Below the pieces are notes generated by a model, which saw only the letters and a program-made list of their open reading frames with translations, did no database searches and had not been told where the DNA came from. From Alcaligenes aquatilis (lineage in GTDB: Bacteria > Pseudomonadota > Gammaproteobacteria > Burkholderiales > Burkholderiaceae_B), in assembly GCF_003076515.1 (NCBI RefSeq), contig NZ_CP022390.1, positions 1,240,001 to 1,304,000 of the forward strand: a stretch of DNA of 64,000 nucleotides, read 5' to 3'. Numbering within the stretch: position 1 is the stretch's first letter; each line of letters begins with the position of its first letter. The translations under genes and the position numbers were made by a program. Of this stretch, positions 38,850 through 47,761 are shown one piece after another.

Positions 38850-39815
38850 ATGTCGCAAAAAACAGAGATACCCGAACATACCGTTTCAGTAAATACGGAA
38901 TTTGGTATAAAAAGCGCATTGCATGTACCGGCTTTCAGTGAACGCTCAGAGTACGTCCCTGCTCTTGATAAGGCGTACCGTTTTGATCCTGAGGTCACCT
39001 TGTCATTGCTTGCCGGCTTCGCTCACAACCGACGCGTCCTCATACAAGGCAGACACGGCACAGGGAAATCCACACACATAGAACAAGTGGCCGCCAGACT
39101 GAATTGGCCGTGTATACGCGTGAACCTGGACGGTCATATCAGCCGCTTAGATTTAGTAGGTAAAGACACCATTACCATTCAAGACGGGCTGCAAGTCACA
39201 CGCTTTCAGGAGGGGGTTATTCCTTGGGCAATGCAACGCCCGATGGCCTTGATACTGGACGAGTACGATGCAGGCAGACCCGATGTAATGTTCGTGATTC
39301 AACAGATACTGGAACAAGATGGCCGCTTTACCCTGCTGGATCAAAACCGTGTTTTGCACCCTCACCCCTACTTCCGTATTTTTGCCACGACCAACACCTT
39401 GGGCCTAGGCGATCAGACTGGCTTATATAGAGGTACTCATAGCCTGAACCATGCCCAACTGGATCGTTGGAACATTGTCAGCACCCTGAATTATCTGCCT
39501 GCCGCCCAAGAAGAAGCCATTGTTTTGGGACGCGTGCCCAGTAAAAATACCGAGCAGGGCAAGCACGATATACAAGCCATGGTGGCGCTAGCCAACCTGA
39601 CCCGACAAGCATTCTCTGTGGGCGATTTATCCACGCTAATGTCACCGCGCACCGTAATTACCTGGGCGGAGAACTGCACCCTCTTTCACGACAAGCGCCG
39701 TGCTTTTGTCGTCTCTTTCTTCAACAAATGCGATGAAAGTGAACAAAACCTGGTAAAGGAGCTGTATCAACGCTGCTTTAACGAAGAGCTGGTACCCAGC
39801 GACGCAACCGCCTGA
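38850..39815 (+). CDS. CobS-like AAA+ ATPase, not beside any CobN
   Basis: A 321-residue AAA+ ATPase very similar to the CobS subunit of aerobic cobaltochelatase. Walker A GRHGTGKST is at 67-75, followed by NWPCIRVNLDGHISRLDLVGKD. Walker B LILDEYD is at 134-140, sensor AT-TNT at about 179-183 and arginine finger DRWNIV at 205-210. The C-terminal SPRTVITWAENC also matches CobS. In cobalamin synthesis CobS works with CobT and CobN to insert cobalt, but no cobalamin gene is in the window. Here it pairs with a CobT-like gene and lies divergent from xsc. I infer a remodelling or activation role for a sulfonate-pathway enzyme. AAAGGAG precedes the start. Confidence 0.85.
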   Translation: MSQKTEIPEHTVSVNTEFGIKSALHVPAFSERSEYVPALDKAYRFDPEVTLSLLAGFAHNRRVLIQGRHGTGKSTHIEQVAARLNWPCIRVNLDGHISRLDLVGKDTITIQDGLQVTRFQEGVIPWAMQRPMALILDEYDAGRPDVMFVIQQILEQDGRFTLLDQNRVLHPHPYFRIFATTNTLGLGDQTGLYRGTHSLNHAQLDRWNIVSTLNYLPAAQEEAIVLGRVPSKNTEQGKHDIQAMVALANLTRQAFSVGDLSTLMSPRTVITWAENCTLFHDKRRAFVVSFFNKCDESEQNLVKELYQRCFNEELVPSDATA

Positions 39816-39829
39816 CCCAGGAACACCGC

Positions 39830-41563
39830 ATGAGCACCCCAGCCAAGCCTGATCTGCGTGAGCAACGCCGCATACGTGAACTAAGCGCCATGGTGACACG
39901 CACCTTGGCCGACGATGCACACGTACACATACGACAGCAACTTTTTTTCAAAGCCAATCGTCCCTTGGTCGCTTTGGCTCCTCACCTGCATTTACATAAA
40001 ATAGAAACCCTACAAAGCATGCGGGGCGTGAGCGATAGCCTCGCCTTGCGTTTACTGCATACCCGCAGCAGCCTGCATCAGCAACTGATGCCCTCGACCG
40101 CCGTATCCCGATTAATTTTTGATTGGCTGGAGGCGCTGCGCACCGAATCTTTAGCCCCAAGCTCTATGCCCGGCATGCGCCATAATTTGCAGCAACGTTT
40201 CTATTTTTGGTCGGCAGGTTACTACCACGCCCGCCACACGGAAAGTGAGTTAGGCATTTGGCTCTATACCGTGGCACAGATGTGTTGGAGCCGTTTGAAT
40301 GCACTGCCCGTCTATGCAGAAACCGAGGATTTCATTGAAAGCACCCGTGCTGGCTTAACGCCGGAGCTGGGCCCGTTGCTGTATCAATTACGCAAGCACC
40401 GTAATGACCAGACCACATACGCCACCTACGCACTACAGGTAGCTGCACTGGTGCAGCAAGAAGTGGAAGCGATGCGCCAAGCACAGCCTGCCTGTGCAAA
40501 CGATCCGGAAAATGAACCCGAGTGGGATGATTTTTCGTTACTGCTGGATTTTGATGGGGACGGAGTGGCGTCAATTGCACACACTATCAGCAATACCGAG
40601 CCGCCGTCTCAGCATACGCAAGAACAGTATCAGGTGTACGACGAGCAATATGACAAAGAAGAGCAGCTGGCCGAACTCATACGTCCCGAGTTGCTCAACG
40701 CCTATAGGGAGCAGATTAATCAGCGTATTGCCCACCAGCACGTGCACCTAAACCTGCTGGTACAACGCCTCCGGCGTGCCTTGACGGTATATAGCAACCC
40801 GCGCTGGGAGAACGATCAAGAAGATGGGTACATTGATGGTGCACGGCTAAGTCAACTGGTGAGCAACCCCAACGAGCGTCGTCTGTTCAGACAAGCGATG
40901 CTGGCCGCCCATACACCATGCAGTATCAGCTTCCTGGTAGATTGCTCAGGTTCAATGAAACACCATGCCGAAACGGTAACGCTAATGGTGGACATGCTTA
41001 GCCGCGCTTTGGAACAAGCCGGTGCCCAAACAGAGGTGCTGGGTTTCTCGACGCATGCATGGAATGGCGGCAAGCCGTTTAAGCGCTGGATGGCACGGCA
41101 ACGCCCTGCCAATCCGGGCCGATTAAATGAAGTCAGCCATCGTATTTTCAAGCCGGCACACACACCTTGGAAACGAGCAAACCGAGACATCACCGCACTG
41201 ATGAAACTGGACTATTACCGTGAAGGCATTGATGGCGAAGCCGTGCAATGGGCATGCCGACGATTGCTGTCACAACAAAGCGAACGCAGGATTCTCTATG
41301 TGCTATCGGATGGCTGTCCGATGGACAGTGCGACCAAGCTCGGCAATCACGAACATTATTTGGAAAATCACCTGCTACAGGTGTTGGCACAGGCAAGCCA
41401 ACAAGGCATAGAGGTGTGGGGTATAGGCATAGGTCTGGATCTAAGTCGGCTCTATACGAATACGCTGATTGCAGATTTTGAGCACGGCCTGGATAACCAC
41501 TTTCTGGATGACTTTGTGCGTAGCCTACGCCCTACTCGCTGTGGCCCTGGGTCTCAATCTTAG
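39830..41563 (+). CDS. CobT-like VWA-domain protein, partner of the CobS-like ATPase
   Basis: A 577-residue protein with the CobT layout: a helical N-terminal region, an acidic linker (about 225-290, DPENEPEWDDFSLLLDFDGDG), then a segment WENDQEDGYIDGARLSQLV and a C-terminal von Willebrand A domain with metal-binding motif DCSGSM (371-376) and SDGCPMD. CobT carries these same segments. VWA/MoxR-type pairs typically act as ATP-driven chaperones that load metals or activate enzymes. It begins 14 bases after the CobS-like gene. Its last 32 bases overlap the convergent iclR gene. Confidence 0.82.
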   Translation: MSTPAKPDLREQRRIRELSAMVTRTLADDAHVHIRQQLFFKANRPLVALAPHLHLHKIETLQSMRGVSDSLALRLLHTRSSLHQQLMPSTAVSRLIFDWLEALRTESLAPSSMPGMRHNLQQRFYFWSAGYYHARHTESELGIWLYTVAQMCWSRLNALPVYAETEDFIESTRAGLTPELGPLLYQLRKHRNDQTTYATYALQVAALVQQEVEAMRQAQPACANDPENEPEWDDFSLLLDFDGDGVASIAHTISNTEPPSQHTQEQYQVYDEQYDKEEQLAELIRPELLNAYREQINQRIAHQHVHLNLLVQRLRRALTVYSNPRWENDQEDGYIDGARLSQLVSNPNERRLFRQAMLAAHTPCSISFLVDCSGSMKHHAETVTLMVDMLSRALEQAGAQTEVLGFSTHAWNGGKPFKRWMARQRPANPGRLNEVSHRIFKPAHTPWKRANRDITALMKLDYYREGIDGEAVQWACRRLLSQQSERRILYVLSDGCPMDSATKLGNHEHYLENHLLQVLAQASQQGIEVWGIGIGLDLSRLYTNTLIADFEHGLDNHFLDDFVRSLRPTRCGPGSQS

Positions 41564-42341
41564 CCAAAGCGGTAGCCGCCCGTTTTAATGCGGGCAAACA
41601 CAACAGCGCCTTATCGGGTGTCATGCGCATCACAGGTGCTTGCATGGCAACCGCCATATTGGAGCGCCCGCCATCAGCGCGAGGCACCAATACCGCCACA
41701 CAAAACAAACCAGGCAAAAACTCTTCGTTGTCGAAGGCATAGCCACATTCCTTAACCAGCGCCAACTCTTTTTCCAGCTCATCCAAGGTGGTGATGGTGT
41801 TTTTGGTATAGCTTTCCAAGGAAATCTCGGCCAACAAACGACGACGTTGTGCAGGACTCATTTGTGCCAACAGCACTTTACCGCTGGCAGAGCAATGAAT
41901 AGGCACTCGTGATCCGGGGCGTAAATAAAAGCGCAAAGGCGCCTCGGTTTCAACCCTGTCCAGATAGAGCACCTCGCCACCAGACAGTGCCGTCAAGTTA
42001 CAGCTTTCACCTAGCTCGTTACCCAAATTGCGCAGCACCGCCCGCCTGGCACCGTATTTCGTGTCGTTGAGCAGTAAATCTTCAGCCAGGCGACGTAAAC
42101 GTCCGCCCACACAGTAATGCCTGCCATCCGTATCGCGGGCCAACATACCGGCCCCTTCCAGTTGCTGCAACATACGATGCACGGTTGGTTTGGGCAGCTC
42201 AATCGCATCGACCACATCCTGCAGAGCAAACATACGATCCTGACTGGCAATGAGTTCCAAGATGCTGAACAAACGCATAGTGGGTGTATCGCCAGCGTTC
42301 TTTACTTTTGACTCACGTACTTTTGCTTGTTTTTCAGTCAT
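41532..42341 (-). CDS. IclR-family transcriptional regulator of the sulfonate island
   Basis: A 269-residue regulator. A winged helix-turn-helix at about 20-85 (TMRLFSILELIASQDRMFALQDVVDAIELPKPTVHRMLQQLE) precedes the IclR effector domain (100-265; LRPGSRVPIHCSASGKVLLA, CGYAFDNEEFLPGLFCVAVLV). It is divergent from pta-tauE and convergent with the CobT-like gene, so it probably controls the island. Known taurine clusters often use a GntR/MocR-type TauR instead, so this is a different solution. The ligand is unknown. Confidence 0.88.
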   Translation of the reverse strand: MTEKQAKVRESKVKNAGDTPTMRLFSILELIASQDRMFALQDVVDAIELPKPTVHRMLQQLEGAGMLARDTDGRHYCVGGRLRRLAEDLLLNDTKYGARRAVLRNLGNELGESCNLTALSGGEVLYLDRVETEAPLRFYLRPGSRVPIHCSASGKVLLAQMSPAQRRRLLAEISLESYTKNTITTLDELEKELALVKECGYAFDNEEFLPGLFCVAVLVPRADGGRSNMAVAMQAPVMRMTPDKALLCLPALKRAATALAKIETQGHSE

Positions 42342-42479
42342 ATACAGGACTCATTTTTTAGACTCTTTACAGGCCATTGTATAGCAAAAAATACTTGAAT
42401 CTTGTTGCAAACCCAAAAAATCTGCTATATATCTCATTAAACAGAACAATTAATCTCAATAATCAAGAAGAGGTGTAGA
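42342..42479. promoter_or_regulatory. Control region between iclR and pta
   Basis: It holds ATCTCATTAAACAGAA at 42431-42446, centred on the dyad TCT-n2-TTAA-n2-AGA, and TAATCTCAATA at 42451-42461, a near copy of a box in the xsc region. The first is repeated exactly after tauE. Both lie 20-50 bases before the pta start and are candidate IclR operators. Confidence 0.45.
42431..42446 (+). repeat. Direct repeat flanking pta-tauE, copy 1
   Basis: ATCTCATTAAACAGAA, identical over 16 bases to 44318-44333. The two copies bracket pta and tauE exactly, 1.9 kb apart. Confidence 0.7.
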
Positions 42480-43481
42480 GTGCGCTTACTGGACAACATC
42501 ATTGAGGCGGCACGTCGTCAACCTGCCACCATCGTATTGTGCGAGGCCGATGACCCTAGAGTGTTAAGCGCCGCGCAACGCGCCCAAACCGACGGCGTCG
42601 CCCAGATTATTGTCGTAGGGTCTCGCGTCGCTATTGAGACTTGCGCTCAACAACATGCGATTTCACTGAAGGGCCTGCGCATCGAAGATCCTCGTGACTC
42701 CACCTTGCGCGCCTGCCTGGAGACACAGTTGTTAGCCCTGCGGGCTCCCAAAGGCATGAGCGCCGAAGATGCCGCGACTCAAATACAAGACCCCTTATGT
42801 TTTGCCAACATGCTGGTGCATAGCGGTGTTGCCGGTGGGTCTGTTGCTGGGGCGGTATATAGCACTGCCGATGTGGTTCGTTGTGCCTTGCAGTTAATCG
42901 GGAAAGCACCTGGGACAGAGCTCGTGTCCAGCTTTTTCTTGATGCTGATGTGCCAAACCCACCACCCCTTTCAAGGAGGAATGATTTTTAGTGACTGCGG
43001 TTTAGTGGTTGACCCTACTGCCGAACAACTGGCTTGTATTGCCCAAGCGGCTGCTCAGTCTTCCCGAGCCTTGCTGCAGACGGAACCGCGTGTCGCCATG
43101 CTGTCTTTCTCTACTGCCGGAAGCGCGCACCACCCCGCCGTCGATAAGGTTATCAAGGCCGCACAGTTGGTTAAGCAACGTTGCCCTGATTTAGCCATTG
43201 ATGAAGACATACAGTTGGATGCCGCTTTAGTACCTGCTATTGCGGCGCGCAAACTACCTGATTCACATGTGAAGGGACTGGCGAACGTATTAATTTTCCC
43301 CAACCTTGAGGCAGGCAACATCGCCTACAAGGCCGCTGAACGTCTGGGCCAACTGACCGCTATTGGCCCCCTGCTACAAGGTTTACGAAAACCTGCCAAC
43401 GACCTTTCCCGAGGCTGCAGCAGTGACGATATTTACGCTGTCATCGCTATCACCTGTTTGCAAGCGCTGTCCACATCATGA
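42480..43481 (+). CDS. pta: Phosphate acetyltransferase of the sulfonate pathway
   Basis: A 333-residue short-form Pta that converts acetyl phosphate from Xsc to acetyl-CoA. PTA_PTB-family segments are visible: [43 protein letters not shown], the metal/CoA region [16 protein letters not shown] and [21 protein letters not shown]. It lacks the large N-terminal domain of housekeeping Pta. The start is GTG at 42480 with AGAGG upstream. It overlaps tauE by four bases. Confidence 0.9.
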   Translation: MRLLDNIIEAARRQPATIVLCEADDPRVLSAAQRAQTDGVAQIIVVGSRVAIETCAQQHAISLKGLRIEDPRDSTLRACLETQLLALRAPKGMSAEDAATQIQDPLCFANMLVHSGVAGGSVAGAVYSTADVVRCALQLIGKAPGTELVSSFFLMLMCQTHHPFQGGMIFSDCGLVVDPTAEQLACIAQAAAQSSRALLQTEPRVAMLSFSTAGSAHHPAVDKVIKAAQLVKQRCPDLAIDEDIQLDAALVPAIAARKLPDSHVKGLANVLIFPNLEAGNIAYKAAERLGQLTAIGPLLQGLRKPANDLSRGCSSDDIYAVIAITCLQALSTS

Positions 43482-44236
43482 GCTGGACCTCCACACTGCT
43501 TTTACTGCTCATTATTGCTATCGGCACCTATTTTCAAACCGTCACAGGTTTTGGTCTGGCGATGATTGTTATAGGGATCAACAGTGCTGCAGGACTGACG
43601 GATATGCCATTTATTGCCTCAGTAGTCAGCCTGGTAAGCTTGGTCAATAGCGGTGTCGCCTTACCTCGACACCTGCACCATATAGACTGGCGTTTGGCAA
43701 ATACCACCCTATTGGGTGTCATCCCCGCCAGCATACTGGGTGTCGTGCTATTAAATTTCCTAAATACCCAGGCCACCAGTATTTTGGAGCTCTTGCTGGG
43801 CTGCGTGATTAGCTATGGCGGCATCACCTTTGCCTTACGCCCCCGCCAACAGAAAAAGATATCCCGCCTACGATCTTTCTTCTCCGTAGGCTTTATTTCT
43901 GGGCTATGTGGGGGCTTATTTGGTATTCCTGGGCCACCGATTATTTTTCACTTGTACAGGCAACCCATCAGCTTGACCGTCACTCGCAATATGCTGCTGC
44001 TGATTTTTGCATGTACTGCCTTTTCCCGCAGTCTGTACGAGTTCATTACTATCGGCTTTCCGAAAGCTACGCTGACCACCACCTTATTAGCCGTCCCTTG
44101 CGTGGCCTTGGTCACCCTCCTCACACAACGCTTTCCGCCCCCTATCAGCGTGAACGCAGTACGCCACATCACCTTTGCTACCTTGATATTGATTGGTGCC
44201 AGCTTGATAGTACGCAGTCTCAGCAGATTGCTATAA
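43478..44236 (+). CDS. tauE: TauE-type sulfite exporter (TSUP family)
   Basis: A 252-residue inner-membrane protein with about eight helices in two repeats. The TSUP motifs are [13 protein letters not shown] and, in the second half, [20 protein letters not shown]. TauE-type proteins export the toxic sulfite released by Xsc. It overlaps the pta stop (ATGA), fitting coordinated synthesis of the last two pathway steps. Confidence 0.88.
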   Translation: MSWTSTLLLLLIIAIGTYFQTVTGFGLAMIVIGINSAAGLTDMPFIASVVSLVSLVNSGVALPRHLHHIDWRLANTTLLGVIPASILGVVLLNFLNTQATSILELLLGCVISYGGITFALRPRQQKKISRLRSFFSVGFISGLCGGLFGIPGPPIIFHLYRQPISLTVTRNMLLLIFACTAFSRSLYEFITIGFPKATLTTTLLAVPCVALVTLLTQRFPPPISVNAVRHITFATLILIGASLIVRSLSRLL

Positions 44237-44317
44237 ACATCTTTCTGTGTGATCGGGGGGCAATCATTCGTGGATTTTCCCATTTTCTGGCTGCCGTCCT
44301 GATAAAAAAAACGTGCA

Positions 44318-44333
44318 ATCTCATTAAACAGAA
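44318..44333 (+). repeat. Direct repeat flanking pta-tauE, copy 2
   Basis: ATCTCATTAAACAGAA, identical to 42431-42446. It lies 81 bases after the tauE stop with no gene start nearby, so it is not an obvious operator here. Confidence 0.7.
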
Positions 44334-44371
44334 TCAATACACCACACGCTCTTATCACAGCGCCCTGAAAT

Positions 44372-44403
44372 AAAAAATGGCCGGAATATTCCGGCCATTT
44401 TTT
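44372..44403. terminator. Perfect palindromic bidirectional terminator at the right end of the island
   Basis: A 16-base-pair perfect inverted repeat without a spacer: AAAAAATGGCCGGAAT followed by its complement, which gives T runs on both strands. It ends tauE rightward, and the GNAT stop codon lies within its right edge. Confidence 0.92.
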
Positions 44404-44914
44404 AGACAATCAGACAGTCCATGAAACTGGCCTGATCGCCATACTGACGCAACTTTGCTTCCAGCACGGGAGCAGGAACACCTTCAATGGGCTTATAGCC
44501 AAGACGCTGCCAATACCCTACTGCCGGTCCTAAAGACACGAGGCTGCAACGACGCAGACCACGCTGCCAGGCGTAGCGACGACCGGCCTGCAACAAGGCC
44601 CCCGCCACACCACGGCCTTGTGCTCGGCGCATCACGGCGCAATCGTGAATAAACCATTGGTCTGCAGGCGCAGGCAAGCTGTTCAAGGCATCCCCCAGGG
44701 ACGGCGGCAACAGCCCCGCCCAGGGATAGGACACCAGATACCCTTGCAATTGATCGTCGGCATCGCGTGCCACCCAGCAGCTCTCCGGCGCCAGTTCCAG
44801 GCGGTTCTGATAAAAGCTGCGGTCTTCCAGAATATCCGCGTCATACACATCAGCCTGAACCTCCAGCACCTGGTCCAGATCATGCAAACGCATTAATTCA
44901 ATCTGTAAAGTCAT
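44402..44914 (-). CDS. GNAT-family N-acetyltransferase
   Basis: A 170-residue acetyltransferase. The acetyl-CoA-binding motif is seen as DCAVMRRAQGRGVAGALLQAGRRYAW, with the late GYWQRLGYKPI segment that closes the GNAT fold. The substrate cannot be inferred. The ATG at 44914 was chosen because GTAGGT lies before it and the fold begins there. Its stop lies inside the palindromic terminator shared with tauE. Confidence 0.83.
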   Translation of the reverse strand: MTLQIELMRLHDLDQVLEVQADVYDADILEDRSFYQNRLELAPESCWVARDADDQLQGYLVSYPWAGLLPPSLGDALNSLPAPADQWFIHDCAVMRRAQGRGVAGALLQAGRRYAWQRGLRRCSLVSLGPAVGYWQRLGYKPIEGVPAPVLEAKLRQYGDQASFMDCLIV

Positions 44915-44961
44915 ACCTACTACACAGCGGCCCACTACCACCACCGTGCCATTTCACTTTG

Positions 44962-45447
44962 TTAATCGCGGAAGTTATCGTACTGCAAAGGCAATTCCAC
45001 CTCGGTCTGTTTAAGCAACGCGATGGCAGCCTGCAAGTCGTCCCGTTTTTTGCCAGTCACACGCAGTTTCTCACCTTGAATCTGCGTATCCACTTTCAGC
45101 TTGGCGTTCTTGATGGCGGCAATCAGCTTCTTGGACGTAGGCTGATCCAGCCCCTGGCGCACTTTCACTTTCTGACGGGCACCGGCCACGTTTTCCAGCA
45201 CTTTTTCCGTATCCAGGCAACGCACATCAATACCACGGGCTGCAATACGACCACGCAAAATCTGCATCATTTGCTCCAGTTGAAACACGCTGGGAGCCGA
45301 CTGCAAAATGGTGTTCTCGTCTTCAAGTTCAAATTTGGCATCCGTACCTTTGAAGTCAAAACGGGTAGCCAACTCGCGGCTGGCTTGTTCGACTGCGTTA
45401 CGCAATTCGTGGGTATTGACCTCGGATACAACGTCAAAAGATGGCAT
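44962..45447 (-). CDS. yajQ: YajQ-family nucleotide-binding protein
   Basis: A 161-residue protein of the YajQ (UPF0234) family: MPSFDVVSEVNTHELRNAVEQ, TRFDFKGTDAKFE and QGEKLRVTGKKRDDLQAAIALL. Some members bind cyclic-di-GMP and act as co-regulators; others are described as RNA- or nucleotide-binding. The function here is undetermined. It is upstream of the GNAT gene with a 47-base gap. Confidence 0.93.
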   Translation of the reverse strand: MPSFDVVSEVNTHELRNAVEQASRELATRFDFKGTDAKFELEDENTILQSAPSVFQLEQMMQILRGRIAARGIDVRCLDTEKVLENVAGARQKVKVRQGLDQPTSKKLIAAIKNAKLKVDTQIQGEKLRVTGKKRDDLQAAIALLKQTEVELPLQYDNFRD

Positions 45448-45521
45448 TCCTAACCGTCCTGTTCCTTAAGTGCAGACAGGCCGCATAAAGCGACCTGTGT
45501 GCTTTTTAGAAAACGCTGGTC

Positions 45522-47171
45522 TTAGTCCGAAGCGGCTTGCTTGGCCTGCTGACGCAGCGCGAATTTCTGTATTTTACCTGTTGCCGTTTTGGGCAACTCT
45601 ATAAAGCTGAAATGTCGCGGTATTTTAAAGCCAGCCAAGTACTGACGGCAATGCGCGCGCAGTTCTTCCACGGTGACTTCCGCACCGGGACGCAGTTCCA
45701 CGTAGACATGAGGCGCTTCGCCCCACCGTTCATCAGGCTGAGCGACGACAGCGGCCGCCTGCACGGCCGGATGCCGATACATGACGTCTTCAATCTCGAT
45801 GGAGGAAATATTCTCGCCCCCGGAAATGATGATGTCCTTGCTGCGATCCTTGATGCGCACATAGCCGTCGGGTTCGCACACTGCCAGATCGCCAGTATGA
45901 AACCAGCCTGCTCCCAAGGACTCCTGAGTGGCTTCGGGATTTTTCAGGTAGCCCTTCATGGTGATGTTGCCACGGAACATGATCTCGCCCATGGTCTGAC
46001 CATCTGCAGGTACAGGCTGCATGGTCTGTGGATCCAGAACCTGCACTGCCCCTTGCAGGTGATAGCGCACGCCTTGGCGGGCATTGCGCTGCGCACGTTC
46101 CTGAATGCCCAGTTCATTCCAGGGAGCATGTTGTGCACAGACCGAGGCTGGACCATAGGTTTCAGTCAGGCCATAAACGTGGGTCAGTACAAAACCCATA
46201 CGCTCCATGCCTTCGATCATGGTGGCTGGAGGTGCAGCGCCTGCCACCATGGCCGACACACCCTTGGGCAGGCGGGACTTCAAGGCTTCGTCGGAGTTGA
46301 CCAGCAAGGAATGCACAATGGGCGCACCACAGTAGTGGGTAACGCCATAATCGACCATATTGTCCACCATGGCCTGGGCTTCCACCTTGCGCAAACAGAC
46401 GTTCACGCCAGCACGAGCCGCGATCACCCAAGGGAAAGTCCAACCATTGCAATGGAACATGGGCAGGGTCCACAGATAGACCGCATGCTTGGGCATGTCC
46501 CATTCCAAGACGTTGGACAAGGCCCCCAGATACGCGCCACGGTGGTGATAGACCACGCCTTTGGGCTTGCCGGTAGTACCGCTGGTGTAGTTCAGGGCAA
46601 TTGCATCCCACTCGTTGGCGGGCAATTGCCATTCGTAATCCGGGTCACCTCCGTCAACAAACTCTTCATAGGTTTGCGAGCCGATGCGCTCTGCGCCAGT
46701 GTCAAAATAAGTGTCCACGACGTCAATAACCAGAATGGGCTCTTTGCTTTCGCGCAGGCTCAGGGCTTCTTTCATGACGGCGGCAAATTCGCTATCCACC
46801 AGAACCGCACGCGCTTCGCCGTGATCAAGCATATAAGCGATGGTGCTGGCATCCAGACGGGTATTCAAGGTGTTTAACACGGCGCCACACATCGGCACGC
46901 CAAAGTGAGCCTGAACCATGGGCGGAGTATTGGGCAACATCACGGCCACGGTGTCGCCCTTGCCTATCCCTGCCTTGGACAAGGCACTACCTAGCTGACG
47001 GGTGCGAGCATAAAGCTGCGACCAGTTCATCTTGATGCCGTTTTGGGCGGGCCCGTAAACCAGAGCCGGGTAGTCAGGGTAGACAAAAGCACTGCGCTCG
47101 ATGAAATCCAGCGGCGACAAAACACGATAATTGGCGTCTGTCTGGGGCAAATCCTGATCGTAAATACTCAC
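45522..47171 (-). CDS. Acyl-CoA synthetase (AMP-forming)
   Basis: An adenylate-forming ligase of about 549 residues that activates a carboxylic acid through an acyl-AMP. The P-loop YTSGTTGKPKGV, VYGLTETYGPAS, GWFHTGDLAV and the catalytic-lysine tail PKTATGKIQKF are present. It most resembles medium- or long-chain fatty acyl-CoA synthases of the FadD3/dmdB-like group. I prefer the GTG at 47171, with GGAGA upstream and the family-like SIYDQDLPQ start, over the ATG at 47243, which has no ribosome-binding site. Confidence 0.88.
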   Translation of the reverse strand: MSIYDQDLPQTDANYRVLSPLDFIERSAFVYPDYPALVYGPAQNGIKMNWSQLYARTRQLGSALSKAGIGKGDTVAVMLPNTPPMVQAHFGVPMCGAVLNTLNTRLDASTIAYMLDHGEARAVLVDSEFAAVMKEALSLRESKEPILVIDVVDTYFDTGAERIGSQTYEEFVDGGDPDYEWQLPANEWDAIALNYTSGTTGKPKGVVYHHRGAYLGALSNVLEWDMPKHAVYLWTLPMFHCNGWTFPWVIAARAGVNVCLRKVEAQAMVDNMVDYGVTHYCGAPIVHSLLVNSDEALKSRLPKGVSAMVAGAAPPATMIEGMERMGFVLTHVYGLTETYGPASVCAQHAPWNELGIQERAQRNARQGVRYHLQGAVQVLDPQTMQPVPADGQTMGEIMFRGNITMKGYLKNPEATQESLGAGWFHTGDLAVCEPDGYVRIKDRSKDIIISGGENISSIEIEDVMYRHPAVQAAAVVAQPDERWGEAPHVYVELRPGAEVTVEELRAHCRQYLAGFKIPRHFSFIELPKTATGKIQKFALRQQAKQAASD

Positions 47172-47374
47172 CACAAAGTCTCCAAAAAAAGGGCGGGCTA
47201 ACCGAAATCCACGGCGGTCCGTCTGATAATTGCGCTCATACATTAGCTGGCTACAGCGCTTTGGGCAAGGTCGCCTTTTCAGCTATAGAGGCGCATAATG
47301 ACACGCTATCTAAGGTATATATCGCGACCGGCTGACTGCTCGCTGACAGTTTGCCCCCTACCCGAAGGTGCTTC

Positions 47375-47761
47375 ATGCCCGTAGCCATGCTGTATATTGC
47401 CGCCGGAGGTGCACTGGGCGCACTGCTGCGGTGGCTCCTGAGCCAAGGTCTCAATGTCCTGTTCCCTACGCTGCCCCCCGGTACTTTGCTGGCTAACTTG
47501 CTTGGCAGCTATTTGATGGGCATTGCGATGGCCTATTTCAGCGGATTGGGGCTGGGCCACGAAGGCTGGCGCATGTTCATCATGACAGGTTTCCTGGGCG
47601 GCCTGACGACCTTCTCTACCTTCTCTGCCGAAATCATGACCCTGATGATGCAACAGCGTTATATCTGGGCCTTGGGCGGCATCGCCATCCATGTCGTCGG
47701 CTCCTTGCTGATGCTGGGTCTGGGCATGGCCACCTGGGGCCTGCTGCGGGGACAGACATGA
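47375..47761 (+). CDS. crcB: Fluoride exporter CrcB/Fluc
   Basis: A 128-residue membrane protein with four helices and the Fluc signature GGLTTFSTFSAEI. It forms dual-topology dimers that expel fluoride. AAGGTG precedes the ATG. No fluoride riboswitch was recognised upstream. The stop overlaps the next gene by four bases. Confidence 0.93.
   Translation: MPVAMLYIAAGGALGALLRWLLSQGLNVLFPTLPPGTLLANLLGSYLMGIAMAYFSGLGLGHEGWRMFIMTGFLGGLTTFSTFSAEIMTLMMQQRYIWALGGIAIHVVGSLLMLGLGMATWGLLRGQT

Noticed and set aside
38850..41563. Annotation as a CbbQ/CbbO or NorQ/NorD pair
   Set aside because: The sequence segments follow CobS and CobT far more closely, and no Rubisco or nitric oxide reductase genes are nearby.
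38850..41563. Annotation simply as cobaltochelatase subunits
   Set aside because: No cobN or other cobalamin gene is in the window and the context is sulfonate metabolism, so I give only homology-based names.
47262..47374. Fluoride riboswitch before crcB
   Set aside because: I could not find the conserved stems and pseudoknot of the crcB motif in the short upstream region.
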